Origin: an uncultured bacterium
GTDB lineage: Bacteria > Verrucomicrobiota > Lentisphaeria > Victivallales > Victivallaceae
DNA length: 64,000 nucleotides
Reading direction: 5' to 3'
Assembly: GCA_900551245.1 (NCBI GenBank)
Contig: URVC01000010.1
Span: 1 to 64,000 of the forward strand
In this document: piece after piece, positions 9,290-17,419 of the stretch
Numbering within the stretch: position 1 is the stretch's first letter
Layout of the letters: every line of letters begins with the position of its first letter
Notes under the pieces: generated by a model
What the model saw: only the letters and a program-made list of their open reading frames with translations
What the model was told of the DNA's origin: nothing
Database searches by the model: none
Made by a program: the position numbers and the translations under genes

Positions 9290-10165
9290 ATGATGGAATT
9301 CAAGGGCGTGTACACGGCGTTGGTCACTCCGTTTGTGAACGGCGGCGTGGACTGGAAGGCGTTGCGCGAACTGGTCGAGATGCAGGTGAAGGGCCGGGTC
9401 GCCGGGATCGTTCCGGTCGGAACAACCGGAGAATCCCCCACGCTCAGCTGCGAAGAGCACCTCAAGGTGATTGAAGCGGTCGTGGAAACTGCGGCCGGGC
9501 GTTGCGCCATCATCGCCGGAACCGGTGCGAACTCCACCGAAGAGGCGGTTCATCTCACCCGCGAAGCCAAGGAGGTCGGCGCCGATGCGACGCTTCAGGT
9601 GACCCCCTACTACAACAAGCCGACTCAGGAGGGGCTGTACCGCCACTTTTCGACGGTGGCCGACAAAGTCGGTCTGCCGGTGGTGCTCTACAATGTGCCG
9701 GGGCGCAGCGGCGTGCCGATTGCGGAGACGACCGTGGCGCGTCTGGCGAAGAATCCGGTGATTGCCGCGGTCAAGGAGGCCGCCGGCAGTGTGGACCGCG
9801 TGTCGATGATCCATGAACTGTGCGACATCACCGTGTTGAGCGGCGACGACTCGCTGGCTCTGCCGATGATGGCGGTCGGCGCCACCGGTGTGATCAGCGT
9901 TTCCTCCAATTTGATTCCGGCGGAGATGACCGAGATGGTCGAGGCGGCCGCGGCCGGGAACTTCGCCCGGGCGCTGGAGCTGCACCGCAAATACTACTGT
10001 CTGTTCCGCGATCAGTTCATCGAAACCAATCCGATTCCGATCAAGGCGGCGATGGCGATGGCGGGGCTGATCCGCGAAGAGTACCGGCTGCCGCTCTGTG
10101 AACTCAGCGCCGAGCACCGCGAAAAGCTGGCCGCGACCTTGAAGCGTTGCGGCATCATTCAGTAA
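9290..10165 (+). CDS. dapA: 4-hydroxy-tetrahydrodipicolinate synthase
   Basis: Condenses pyruvate with aspartate semialdehyde in the lysine/diaminopimelate pathway, in the cytoplasm. The family motifs are present in order: GTTGES (Thr45-Thr46), YNVPGRS with the catalytic Tyr134, and AAVKEA with the Schiff-base Lys162. The length of 291 residues matches the family. Two ATGs lie in tandem at 9290 and 9293; the AAGGAG SD 8 nt upstream of the first favours 9290. The gene has its own promoter and terminator, so it is probably monocistronic. Confidence 0.97.
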   Translation: MMEFKGVYTALVTPFVNGGVDWKALRELVEMQVKGRVAGIVPVGTTGESPTLSCEEHLKVIEAVVETAAGRCAIIAGTGANSTEEAVHLTREAKEVGADATLQVTPYYNKPTQEGLYRHFSTVADKVGLPVVLYNVPGRSGVPIAETTVARLAKNPVIAAVKEAAGSVDRVSMIHELCDITVLSGDDSLALPMMAVGATGVISVSSNLIPAEMTEMVEAAAAGNFARALELHRKYYCLFRDQFIETNPIPIKAAMAMAGLIREEYRLPLCELSAEHREKLAATLKRCGIIQ

Positions 10166-10176
10166 TCGTTGAGAAT

Positions 10177-10212
10177 GCGGCGGTTCCAGGACGGAGCCGC
10201 CGCTCTTTTTTT
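10177..10212 (+). terminator. Terminator of dapA
   Basis: Stem GCGGCGGTTC (10177-10186) with GAGCCGCCGC (10194-10203), one mismatch, followed by TCTTTTTTT. Confidence 0.85.
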
Positions 10213-10228
10213 GAACGGGAGGTTCGCG

Positions 10229-10720
10229 GTGGCAAAGCAGGAAAAAACCAATGTGATGCGGGTTCTGGACCGGGCTGGAATTCCTTATTCGCATTACAGT
10301 TACGAGCATAACGGCAACGAAGCGGTCGACGGCGTCACGGTGGCGCAGCGGATCGGCCGCCCGGTCGGGCAGGTGTTCAAGACGCTGGTGACCCGCGGCG
10401 CGAGCCGGAACTTCTTCGTCTTTGTGATTCCGGTGGCGGAGGAGCTCGATCTCAAGGCCGCCGCCGCCGCGGTGGGGGAGAAGTCGGTGGAGATGATCCA
10501 CGTCGCCGAACTCTGCGGCGTGACCGGTTACATCCGCGGCGGCTGTTCCCCGATCGGGATGAAGAAACATTTCCGCACCGTGGTCGACGCTTCCGCCGAG
10601 GCGTTTGACACGATCATTTTCAGTGCCGGGAAAATTGGGGCTCAGGTGGAGCTGGCTCCCGCCGCTCTCGCCGAACTCGTCGGCTGCACCTTTGCTCCTT
10701 TGACAAAACAGAACCGGTAA
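10229..10720 (+). CDS. ybaK: YbaK/ProX-type Cys-tRNA(Pro) deacylase
   Basis: A 163-residue member of the YbaK/EbsC family, which hydrolyses mischarged Cys-tRNA(Pro) or related aminoacyl-tRNAs. Recognisable features are the KTNVMRVLDRAGI start, the QVFKTLV segment with the family lysine, and GYIRGGCSPIGMKK, the hallmark glycine-rich loop. I chose the GTG at 10229 (VAKQEKTNVM) because a GGGAGG SD lies 6 nt upstream and the protein then starts like its relatives. The TTG-initiated longer frame would run through the dapA terminator stem. It is separated from the next gene by 43 bp. Confidence 0.88.
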   Translation: MAKQEKTNVMRVLDRAGIPYSHYSYEHNGNEAVDGVTVAQRIGRPVGQVFKTLVTRGASRNFFVFVIPVAEELDLKAAAAAVGEKSVEMIHVAELCGVTGYIRGGCSPIGMKKHFRTVVDASAEAFDTIIFSAGKIGAQVELAPAALAELVGCTFAPLTKQNR

Positions 10721-10763
10721 GCGCCGGAATCCATCGAAACCGATAACGTTCAGAGGAAAAACC

Positions 10764-12902
10764 ATGGATGATCGTCTGGTCTTCTCGTACTCTTACCCCA
10801 TGCCGCACGTCCACTGCGGCACCACGCTCGGCAACGGTCTGCTCGGCCTCAGCGTCTGGGGCGGCGGAAACCGCCTCAACATCACGGTCGGCGTCGCATC
10901 GCTCTGGGATCACCGCGGCGGCGTCCATTGGTCGCCCCGCCAGAACTTCCGCGACATCCGGCTCGCTCTCGAGCGGCAGGATCTGGAGGAGATCCACCGG
11001 ATTTTTGCTCCGGAGAAGCCCTATCCGGCCGGCACGCCGCACCGCCCATCACTGCTGGCAGCGGGGCGGCTGGAGGTGACGCTCCCGAAGGGGTGTGTTC
11101 TGGAGGAGGCGAAACTCCGCGCCGACGTCGGGTTGATCGAGATCTCCTTCCGCCGCGGCGGCGACTCCGGCACGCTCCGGATTGCTCTTGCGCAGAAGGA
11201 GAAGGGACTGTTTCTGCTGCAGCTCTCGGTCCCGGCGGAAATCCGCGCGGTGCCTTCGCGGGATCTCAACCCGGAACTGCGCGAAATCTCCTTCCCGGAA
11301 CCGCTCCGCTGGGAGTGCGGTTTTCAACAGCCGATGCCGGCGGATCCGGGGTACAGCCTCACCTTTGAGCGGGCAGGGGAGCTGGTGCGCTGTTTCTTCC
11401 AGCGCGGCGACAAGGAGACTCCGCCCCGGGTTCCGGCCGCAGGCTGGGAGGAGGTGACGGCGGAACTCGCCCGTTACTGGGGGGAGTTCTGGAAGCGTGT
11501 GCCGGTCATCCATTGTGAGAGCCCGCTCATTGAGGAGCTCTTCCGCTCGGGCATCTTCCAGTTTCAGTCGATGACCGCGCCGGACGGGGTTCCCGCCGGC
11601 CTGCAGGGCGCCTGGATCGAGGATCACCGCCTGCCGCCGTGGTCGGGCGATTATCACTTCAACATCAACGTTCAGATGTGCTACTGGCCCGCGTTCCGGG
11701 CCGGACTGGCGGAGAACTGCCGCCCCCTCTTCGAGATGATCTGGTCGTGGCGCGACACCATGCGCGAGATTGCCCGCTGTTTCATCGGCGTCGAAGATGG
11801 TTACATGATGCCGCACGCCGTCGACGACCGCTGTGTCTGCATGGGGGCGTTCTGGACCGGCGCGATCGATCACGCCTGTGCCGCGTGGATGGCGCAGATG
11901 ATGTTCGATTACTACAAGTTCACCGGTGACCTCGAATTTCTGCGGGAGATCGGGTTCGAATTCATGCGCGGCACGATGCGGGTGTTCGAAGCGCTGCTGG
12001 AGGAGCGCGACGGCGTGTTCCATCTGCCGGTCGGCGTCTCCCCCGAGTACCGCGGGGCGGAGCTGAACGCCTGGGGCGAGGATCCGAGCTTCCAGCTGGC
12101 GGCGATTCACCGTCTGGCGGCGGATTTGATCGAAGCATCCGGCATTCTCGGCATCGAGCCGAAGCCGGTCTGGCTGGCGATTCAGGAACGTCTGCCGCAG
12201 TTCACGCTGATCGACGGACCGGAAGGGGAACAGATCGCCCTCTGGAAGGGGACGCCGCTCGAGGAGAGCCATCGGCATCACTCCCACCTGGCGGCGATTG
12301 CGCCGTTTGCGACGGTGGCGCCGGAGGACCCGCGCTGGAGCGAAATCATTCACCGCAGTGTCAATCACTGGGTCCGGACCGGCATGGGCGCGTGGGCCGG
12401 CTGGAGCATGCCGTGGGCTTCGATGCTTCACAACCGGTTCGGCAACGCCGGAATGGCGGTGCTGGACATCGAACTCTGGAGCCGGATCTACCGGAACGCC
12501 TTCAACCACTCCTTCCACGATCCGGTGGTGGATGGATTTGCCGTCGGCCTCTGCAATGACAAGACGGTCATGCAGATGGATGCCTATATGGGCGTGGTGG
12601 CGGCGATTGAGGAGCTCTTCCTCTTCGAGCGCGGCGGCGAACTTCACCCGATGCACGGTGTGCCGGAGACGTGGCGGGAGTTCTCCGCGGAAAATCTCTA
12701 TGCGCCGGGCGGTTTCCGGCTTTCGCTGTCGCGCCGTGCCGGCCGGGAGGAGATCCGGGTGGAGGCTCTCCGCGGCGGATGCCTGAAGCTCCGTCTGCCG
12801 GGCGGCTCCCGTCGCTGGCGTTGCGGAGAGAAGGAGTGTGCCGCCGGAACCAGTCTGGAGCAGACGATGCTCCCCGGAGAAACATTGCTCTGCCGCCGCT
12901 GA
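10764..12902 (+). CDS. GH95-type alpha-L-fucosidase/galactosidase
   Basis: A glycoside hydrolase of the GH95 (alpha/alpha)6 class, whose characterised members release terminal alpha-1,2-linked fucose or related L-sugars. The first 250 residues form the beta-sandwich. The barrel then starts with QGAWIEDHRLPPWSGDYH and the NINVQMCYWPA signature near residue 285-312, and HRHHSHLAAIAPF follows near 501. There is no signal peptide, so it should act in the cytoplasm or after uptake of oligosaccharides. With 712 residues it is slightly short for the family. The ATG at 10764 is preceded by CAGAGG. Sequence alone does not identify the sugar. Confidence 0.85.
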   Translation: MDDRLVFSYSYPMPHVHCGTTLGNGLLGLSVWGGGNRLNITVGVASLWDHRGGVHWSPRQNFRDIRLALERQDLEEIHRIFAPEKPYPAGTPHRPSLLAAGRLEVTLPKGCVLEEAKLRADVGLIEISFRRGGDSGTLRIALAQKEKGLFLLQLSVPAEIRAVPSRDLNPELREISFPEPLRWECGFQQPMPADPGYSLTFERAGELVRCFFQRGDKETPPRVPAAGWEEVTAELARYWGEFWKRVPVIHCESPLIEELFRSGIFQFQSMTAPDGVPAGLQGAWIEDHRLPPWSGDYHFNINVQMCYWPAFRAGLAENCRPLFEMIWSWRDTMREIARCFIGVEDGYMMPHAVDDRCVCMGAFWTGAIDHACAAWMAQMMFDYYKFTGDLEFLREIGFEFMRGTMRVFEALLEERDGVFHLPVGVSPEYRGAELNAWGEDPSFQLAAIHRLAADLIEASGILGIEPKPVWLAIQERLPQFTLIDGPEGEQIALWKGTPLEESHRHHSHLAAIAPFATVAPEDPRWSEIIHRSVNHWVRTGMGAWAGWSMPWASMLHNRFGNAGMAVLDIELWSRIYRNAFNHSFHDPVVDGFAVGLCNDKTVMQMDAYMGVVAAIEELFLFERGGELHPMHGVPETWREFSAENLYAPGGFRLSLSRRAGREEIRVEALRGGCLKLRLPGGSRRWRCGEKECAAGTSLEQTMLPGETLLCRR

Positions 12903-12918
12903 AGGCGTTGCGGAGTGC

Positions 12919-12963
12919 AAAAAAAAAGGGCTGTCGCATCCCTTACAAGGGGGGCAACAGCTC
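12919..12963 (-). terminator. Terminator of the aldolase gene
   Basis: Imperfect stem (12928-12942 with 12949-12963, two mismatches) followed on the minus strand by a run of nine T. It lies between the convergent GH95 and aldolase genes. Confidence 0.7.
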
Positions 12964-13003
12964 CTCTTTCGACTCTCGTTGCCGAGGAGAAATTTCTGCG
13001 GCG

Positions 13004-13681
13004 TCAATCCAGGTTGTAGATGCACTTCTGTGCGCCGTAGACGCCGGTCCAGTCGCGGTTGAACTGCTCGATGCTCATATCGGTCAGCGGGTGTTCGGCC
13101 AGGTGCCAGAGGATATCCGGACTGATGGTGATGGCCTGACAGCCGGCGAGCGAGACGTCGTTGACCTGCTGCACGTTTTTGAAGGAGGCGGCCAGTACCC
13201 GGGCCGACATGTTGTGAACCCGGAAGAGGGTGGTGATCATCTGCACCACGGTGACGCCCATGCCGCTGATGTTGTCGATGCGGTTCAGATAGGGCGCGGT
13301 GAAGTCGACGCCGGCCTGTGCCGCGAGCAGCGCCTGGCCCGGCGTGTAGATCGCGGTGGCGGTCACTTTCATCCCCAGTTGTTTGAGTTTCGGCATCGCC
13401 TTGTACCCTTCGATGGAGACGGGGACCTTGATGTAAAGGTTGCCGCCGATCTTCTCCTGCAGGGTTTCCGCATCGCGGATGATCTCGTCGCAGCTTTCGC
13501 CCAGCACCTGAGCGTGCAGCATCCGGTCGCCGATGATGGCGCGGATCTCTTTCAGGATGGAGAAGAAGTTGCGTTTTTCCTGAGCGATGATGGAGGGGTT
13601 GGTGGTGACTCCGGCAAGCGGAAACACCTCCGCCGCCTTTTCGATTTCTTTGACGTTTGCGGTATCGAGCAGATAAAGCAT
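13004..13681 (-). CDS. fsa: Fructose-6-phosphate aldolase (transaldolase-like, FSA/TalC type)
   Basis: A class I aldolase of the small transaldolase family, which splits fructose 6-phosphate into dihydroxyacetone and glyceraldehyde 3-phosphate, or acts as a transaldolase. Motifs are LLDTANV (Asp6), PLAGVTTNPSII, and LYIKVPV with the Schiff-base Lys at position 85, the same number as in E. coli FSA. TAPYLNRID and LAASFK follow as expected. It has 225 residues, the usual length. The ATG at 13681 has a GAGGA SD; an ATG four codons upstream has none. A good promoter lies upstream and a terminator downstream. Whether it is aldolase or transaldolase cannot be settled, although the family layout favours FSA. 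Confidence 0.88.
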   Translation of the reverse strand: MLYLLDTANVKEIEKAAEVFPLAGVTTNPSIIAQEKRNFFSILKEIRAIIGDRMLHAQVLGESCDEIIRDAETLQEKIGGNLYIKVPVSIEGYKAMPKLKQLGMKVTATAIYTPGQALLAAQAGVDFTAPYLNRIDNISGMGVTVVQMITTLFRVHNMSARVLAASFKNVQQVNDVSLAGCQAITISPDILWHLAEHPLTDMSIEQFNRDWTGVYGAQKCIYNLD

Positions 13682-13765
13682 TGTATTCCTCATGAATGGT
13701 TTGAGTCGAAGCGGAGCGGGACACTGACCTCTGGACAGGCTTCGGCCGGTTCAAGTATGAATTAT

Positions 13766-13794
13766 AATATACATAGCGGGCGCTGATTTTGCAA
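13766..13794 (-). promoter_or_regulatory. Promoter of the aldolase gene
   Basis: Minus-strand TTGCAA (13794-13789), 17-bp spacer, TATATT (13771-13766), about 85 bp before the start codon. Confidence 0.65.
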
Positions 13795-13940
13795 GAGAAA
13801 ACGGGGAAACTCTCCCGCCGGATTTCATCCGTGAACTTCGGTTGAATCGAGTCGTATCCGGCCAGCGGCTTCCCGGCAAATCTGATTTTCTGCCCGGAAT
13901 GGGGAATTTCTCCGGGAGCTGGCCGGCGCGCGAGGACAAT

Positions 13941-14078
13941 TCAAAGAGAAGGCGGACAAGGCCGGGAAATGACCGCTCGGCCTGTCGATGTAAAAATCGG
14001 TGACGAAACATGCATGGAAGGCCGTTTTGAGGTAGAAACCGCTGCTGTCGCGACGTTTGAGCACTCCTTCAACAGCAT
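13941..14078 (-). CDS. Possible 45-residue small protein or gene remnant
   Basis: A 45-codon frame starts at the ATG at 14078 with a strong AAAGGAG SD and a near-consensus promoter just upstream. The product (MLLKECSNVATAAV...) has no recognisable domain and is Ser/Pro-rich toward the end. The well-formed expression signals contrast with the unconvincing protein, so this may be the 5' end of a decayed gene, perhaps a regulator, or a small RNA. Apart from this frame and its control region, 13795-14218 holds nothing I can identify. Confidence 0.3.
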   Translation of the reverse strand: MLLKECSNVATAAVSTSKRPSMHVSSPIFTSTGRAVISRPCPPSL

Positions 14079-14104
14079 GACGAGCTCCTTTGATTACTCT
14101 TTTC

Positions 14105-14134
14105 ATTATAGGCGATGTATACAGATTGTTGTAA
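14105..14134 (-). promoter_or_regulatory. Strong promoter of the small ORF
   Basis: Minus-strand TTACAA (14134-14129), 18-bp spacer, perfect TATAAT (14110-14105). It is flanked by two TGTATACA palindromes. Confidence 0.6.
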
Positions 14135-14145
14135 TTTTGTATACA
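14116..14145. promoter_or_regulatory. Tandem TGTATACA palindromes (putative operator)
   Basis: Two identical 8-bp palindromes, TGTATACA at 14116-14123 and 14138-14145, lie 22 bp apart, two helical turns. One is in the spacer and the other just upstream of the -35 of the small-ORF promoter. This is a typical repressor layout; TGTATACA resembles GntR-type half-sites, but the regulator is unknown. Confidence 0.55.
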
Positions 14146-14218
14146 GACGGCGCGGGTTTATTCGCAATTTTGCTGTACAAAAAATTTTCCCGGGCTTTGC
14201 CGTTCCTGCGACAGCAAG

Positions 14219-14251
14219 AAAAAACGCGGTACGGAGATGTTCCGTACCGCG
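14219..14251 (-). terminator. Terminator of the GH28 gene
   Basis: Perfect 11-bp stem (14225-14235 with 14241-14251, 5-nt loop) followed on the minus strand by TTTTTT. Confidence 0.88.
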
Positions 14252-14270
14252 CTGTTCCGGGGGGCTTTTT

Positions 14271-15449
14271 TCAGAATTTCGACTCCCAGGAGTCGCTCTC
14301 CGGGCGTTCGAACGGGGGGAGTTCCCCCGTATTGCCGGAAAGTTCGATTTCGTTCAGATTCAACCGCGACACATGCCGGGCGATGAACGGCACATCCCCT
14401 TCGATCGTTCCGGAGATGCCGGAGAAGCGCAGGTCGCTGAGCGTCGTGGCTGCATTCCCTTCCAGCTGGAAGGGGCGTCTGGCACGGACGCGGAAGTTGC
14501 GGAAGGTGAGCCGCTCCAGCCCCCGCAGCCGGATTGCCCCCTCGCAGAGGATTACGACAGGGGCTCCTCCGGAGACGATGTCGAAATTTTCAAAGCATAG
14601 ATCGCTCACCTGCAGATAGCCGCAGCACTCCTTGCGCAGATAGCGGTAGGGATGGACGCTGACGATTCCGTTCCCTTTCCCGCGGAAGACGATGTTGCTG
14701 AAGGTGCAGTGACGGATGGTATCGTCGCTCGGGCAGCCGATCCGGATTCCCTGGCAGGCGCTGTCGAGCACGCAGTTGGTCACCGTGACCTCCTCGCAGA
14801 TCGAAGGCTCCTCCGGCGAGCGGCGGATTGCCCGCAGAATCAGGCAGTCGTCGCCGGTGCGGAAAAAGCTGTCGCTCACCGTCACCCGGCGGCAGCTGTC
14901 GATGTCGATGCCGTCGTTGTTGATCATCTGCTGACAGCCGACGATCCGGATCCGGCTGATGTGGACATCTTCACAGGCGATCAGCCAGAAGCTCCACCCC
15001 GGCGAGTCGAGGAACGATACGCCGTCGATGAATACATTCCGGCAGCGGTAGAGCTGCACCATCCGCGGACGCGGGTGCGGCGGCTTGGCAAAGAACTTCC
15101 CCGGCGGCACGTTGCGGTCGTAGAACAGCGGGCCGTTCCCGTCGATCTCTCCGCCGCCGGTGATGGAGATGTTTTCGCACTCCGCGGCGGCGATGAGACA
15201 CTTGCGGCTTCCTTCCGGCGCGACGGCGTCGAAGCCGGGGTGGCAGAAGTCGTCGTAACGCTCCGGCGTCGATTCCCCGAGAATCTTCGCTCCCGCCGGA
15301 ATGTGCAGTTCGATGTTGCTGCGCAGATAGAGCGTGCCGGAAAGGTAGACACCCGGCTCAAGCACTACCCGGCCGCCGCCGGCCTGTGCGGCGCGTTCAA
15401 TCGCCTGCTGGATGGCGGCGCCGCTCTTTTCACTGACAAGGTAATCCAT
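14271..15449 (-). CDS. GH28-like polygalacturonase-family protein
   Basis: A right-handed beta-helix protein of the polygalacturonase (GH28) group, which hydrolyses galacturonan or related pectic linkages. The entry strand (residues 8-60, GGGRVVLEPGVYLSGTL) is typical. The active-site series is NNDGID (Asp179, Asp182), TGDDC (Asp200, Asp201) and then CQGIRIG around 232-238, where the usual G-H-G histidine is absent. No signal peptide is visible, so it would act in the cytoplasm on imported fragments. The ATG at 15449 has AGGAAG 7 nt upstream; a TTG two codons earlier is less well placed. It has its own promoter and terminator. The missing histidine makes the exact activity uncertain. Confidence 0.82.
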   Translation of the reverse strand: MDYLVSEKSGAAIQQAIERAAQAGGGRVVLEPGVYLSGTLYLRSNIELHIPAGAKILGESTPERYDDFCHPGFDAVAPEGSRKCLIAAAECENISITGGGEIDGNGPLFYDRNVPPGKFFAKPPHPRPRMVQLYRCRNVFIDGVSFLDSPGWSFWLIACEDVHISRIRIVGCQQMINNDGIDIDSCRRVTVSDSFFRTGDDCLILRAIRRSPEEPSICEEVTVTNCVLDSACQGIRIGCPSDDTIRHCTFSNIVFRGKGNGIVSVHPYRYLRKECCGYLQVSDLCFENFDIVSGGAPVVILCEGAIRLRGLERLTFRNFRVRARRPFQLEGNAATTLSDLRFSGISGTIEGDVPFIARHVSRLNLNEIELSGNTGELPPFERPESDSWESKF

Positions 15450-15494
15450 TTCCAATCTTCCTGATCTGGTTAGAAGAAACTGTTTCAGCCTATT

Positions 15495-15522
15495 AGTATA
15501 GTTCCCGGAGGAAAAAAAGCAA
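15495..15522 (-). promoter_or_regulatory. Promoter of the GH28 gene
   Basis: Minus-strand TTGCTT (15522-15517), 16-bp spacer, TATACT (15500-15495). The spacer contains TTCCTCCGGGAAC, a stretch that recurs before the -10 of the debranching-enzyme gene. Confidence 0.5.
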
Positions 15523-15561
15523 GGCGGAGAACGGAGGAAAAGCCGATTTTCTCCGTTCTCC
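15512..15561 (-). terminator. Terminator of the ABC-F gene
   Basis: Stem of 15 bp with one bulge (15526-15541 with 15547-15561, loop gccga), followed on the minus strand by GCTTTTTTT. It overlaps the promoter of the GH28 gene. Confidence 0.7.
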
Positions 15562-15575
15562 TGCCGGGGGACGCC

Positions 15576-17180
15576 TCATTTCTTCCGGGCGCGCCGCCGT
15601 TTGAACTCCTCGTATTCCGCGAGGGTTCCCGGATAGTCGGTGACGACACCGTCGCTGATCTCGATGATCCGCGTGGCCAGACTGCCGACGAACTCCCGGT
15701 CGTGGCTGACGAAGATCACCGTGTTCGGGTAGAGGGTCAGCGCGTAGTTCAACGCTTCGATCGATTCGAGGTCGAGGTGGTTGGTCGGCTCGTCCAGCGC
15801 GAGGACATTGCCCGCTTCGAGCATCATCTTCGCCAGGATCAGCCGCGCCTTTTCTCCTCCGGAGAGCACCTGCACCGGCTTGTAGACTTCATCGCCGCTG
15901 AAGAGCATTTTGCCGAGGTAGGAGCGAAGTTCCATTTCGGTGAGGCCGCGTTCGGGGGCGAACCGGGCGAGCCAGTCGATCGCCCGCTCCTCCATATTGA
16001 GCACTTCGGCGGCATCCTGCGGGAAATAGCTCAGCTTGACCGTCTCGCCGTGGACGACGTCGCCGCTGCACGGCTCGATCCGTTTGAGCAGAGTTTTGAG
16101 CAGCGTGGTCTTGCCGGCGCCGTTGGTGCCGATGATGGCGACCTTCTCCTCGTTGCCGATGGTGAGGTTGAGGTGTTCGAAGAGCGGCCGGTCGTAGACT
16201 TTGGCCAGATCAGTTCCTTCGATGACCCGCTCGCCGAGCCGGACTTCGGAACGGAAGCGGATGAAGGGGGAAACCCGGCTGGAGGGTTTGATCTCTTCGA
16301 GCTGAATCTTCTCCAGCTCCTTCTGGCGGCTGGTCGCCTGCCGCGCCTTGGAGGCGTTGGCGCCGAAGCGGTTGATGAACTCCTTGAGTTCGCTGATCCG
16401 GTTCTCCTTCTTCTGGTTTTCGCGGCGGATGTTCTCGAGCGCGATCGCGTTGGCGGTCATGAAGGCGTCGTAGTTGCCGGTGAAGAGGCGGATTTCCTGA
16501 TAGTCGAGGTCGGCGATGTGGGTGCACACCTCGTTGAGGAAGTAGCGGTTGTGGGAGATCACCACCACGGTGCCCTCATGGCTGCGCAGCATGTTGCAGA
16601 GCCAGTCGATGCTGCTCATGTCGAGGTGGTTGGTCGGTTCGTCGAGCAGCAGGATGTCCGGATTGTCGAAGAGCACCTGGGCCAGCAGAACCCGCAGCTT
16701 GAAGCCGCCGGTGAGGGTCGAGAGCGGCTGGGTGTGGAACTCCTCGGCGATGCCGAGCCCGGCGAGCAGTTTGGCGGCGTCGGACTCCATGGTGTAGCCG
16801 CCGGCGTCGGCGAAGAGCCCTTCGATGTCGTTGGCGCGCTCCTCCTCTTCGGGGGAGAGGTCCGCCTTGCTGTAGAGGTACTCCCGTTCGCGGTGGATGC
16901 TCCAGAGTTTTTCGTTGCCCATGCAGACCACGTCGAGAATCGGAATCTCCTCATAATCGTAGTGGTTCTGCTTGAGGAAGCCGATCCGGCACTCCTTGTC
17001 GACCGCGACGGAGCCGGTGGTCGGCTGCTGCTGGCCGGTGAGGATCTTCATGAATGTGGACTTGCCGGAGCCGTTGGCTCCGATCAGGCCGTAGCGGCAG
17101 CCCAGGTTGAATTTGACGGAGACGTTTTCGAACAGCGTCTGCTGCCCGAAACGCATCGAAATGTCGCTCGCGGAAATCAT
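15576..17180 (-). CDS. ABC-F family ATPase (YbiT/Uup-like)
   Basis: A soluble tandem ABC ATPase of the ABC-F group, whose members bind the ribosomal E site and modulate translation. It has two complete nucleotide-binding domains: Walker A GANGSGKST near residue 34 and GTNGAGKTT near 350, Walker B LLLDEPTNHLD and LALDEPTNHLD, and signatures LTGGFK (degenerate) and LSGGEK. The linker between them (residues 240-320) is charged and helical, as in ABC-F proteins. There is no membrane segment. The 534-residue length fits YbiT. The start is the ATG at 17180. The ORF ends in an Arg/Lys-rich tail. The family member was judged from layout, so the exact subgroup is tentative. Confidence 0.92.
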   Translation of the reverse strand: MISASDISMRFGQQTLFENVSVKFNLGCRYGLIGANGSGKSTFMKILTGQQQPTTGSVAVDKECRIGFLKQNHYDYEEIPILDVVCMGNEKLWSIHREREYLYSKADLSPEEEERANDIEGLFADAGGYTMESDAAKLLAGLGIAEEFHTQPLSTLTGGFKLRVLLAQVLFDNPDILLLDEPTNHLDMSSIDWLCNMLRSHEGTVVVISHNRYFLNEVCTHIADLDYQEIRLFTGNYDAFMTANAIALENIRRENQKKENRISELKEFINRFGANASKARQATSRQKELEKIQLEEIKPSSRVSPFIRFRSEVRLGERVIEGTDLAKVYDRPLFEHLNLTIGNEEKVAIIGTNGAGKTTLLKTLLKRIEPCSGDVVHGETVKLSYFPQDAAEVLNMEERAIDWLARFAPERGLTEMELRSYLGKMLFSGDEVYKPVQVLSGGEKARLILAKMMLEAGNVLALDEPTNHLDLESIEALNYALTLYPNTVIFVSHDREFVGSLATRIIEISDGVVTDYPGTLAEYEEFKRRRARKK

Positions 17181-17370
17181 TTCTCGTGTCGCACCTTATG
17201 CTGATTGAACATGGGCCGGTTCGCCGGCCGCCCCGTTTTTTGTAATCCGACAGAAAAAATCGTCATACTATATCACATGACCGGCACTTTTGCCAGAAAA
17301 TTTCTGTCGGAGGCGACAATTTTTCGCTATCGGCTGCCGAGTGTGCGGAACTGTCGCGGGGGGAAGGCGA

Positions 17371-17404
17371 AAAAAAACGTGCCCCGCAACATCTGCGGGG
17401 CACG
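17371..17404 (-). terminator. Terminator of the DUF4965-type gene
   Basis: Perfect 11-bp stem (17378-17388 with 17394-17404, 5-nt loop), followed on the minus strand by TTTTTTT. The interval 17181-17370 holds no gene I can support. Confidence 0.88.
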
Positions 17405-17419
17405 CTGAAGTTCCGTCGC

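Noticed and set aside
11049..13754. A 901-codon minus frame across the GH95 and aldolase genes
   Set aside because: It has no known domain, runs antisense to GH95 and in another frame over the aldolase. Both real genes have SD sites and motifs.
13825..14106. 93-codon minus frame starting at the ATG at 14106
   Set aside because: Its start codon overlaps the -10 element, so it would not be transcribed from the promoter seen there.
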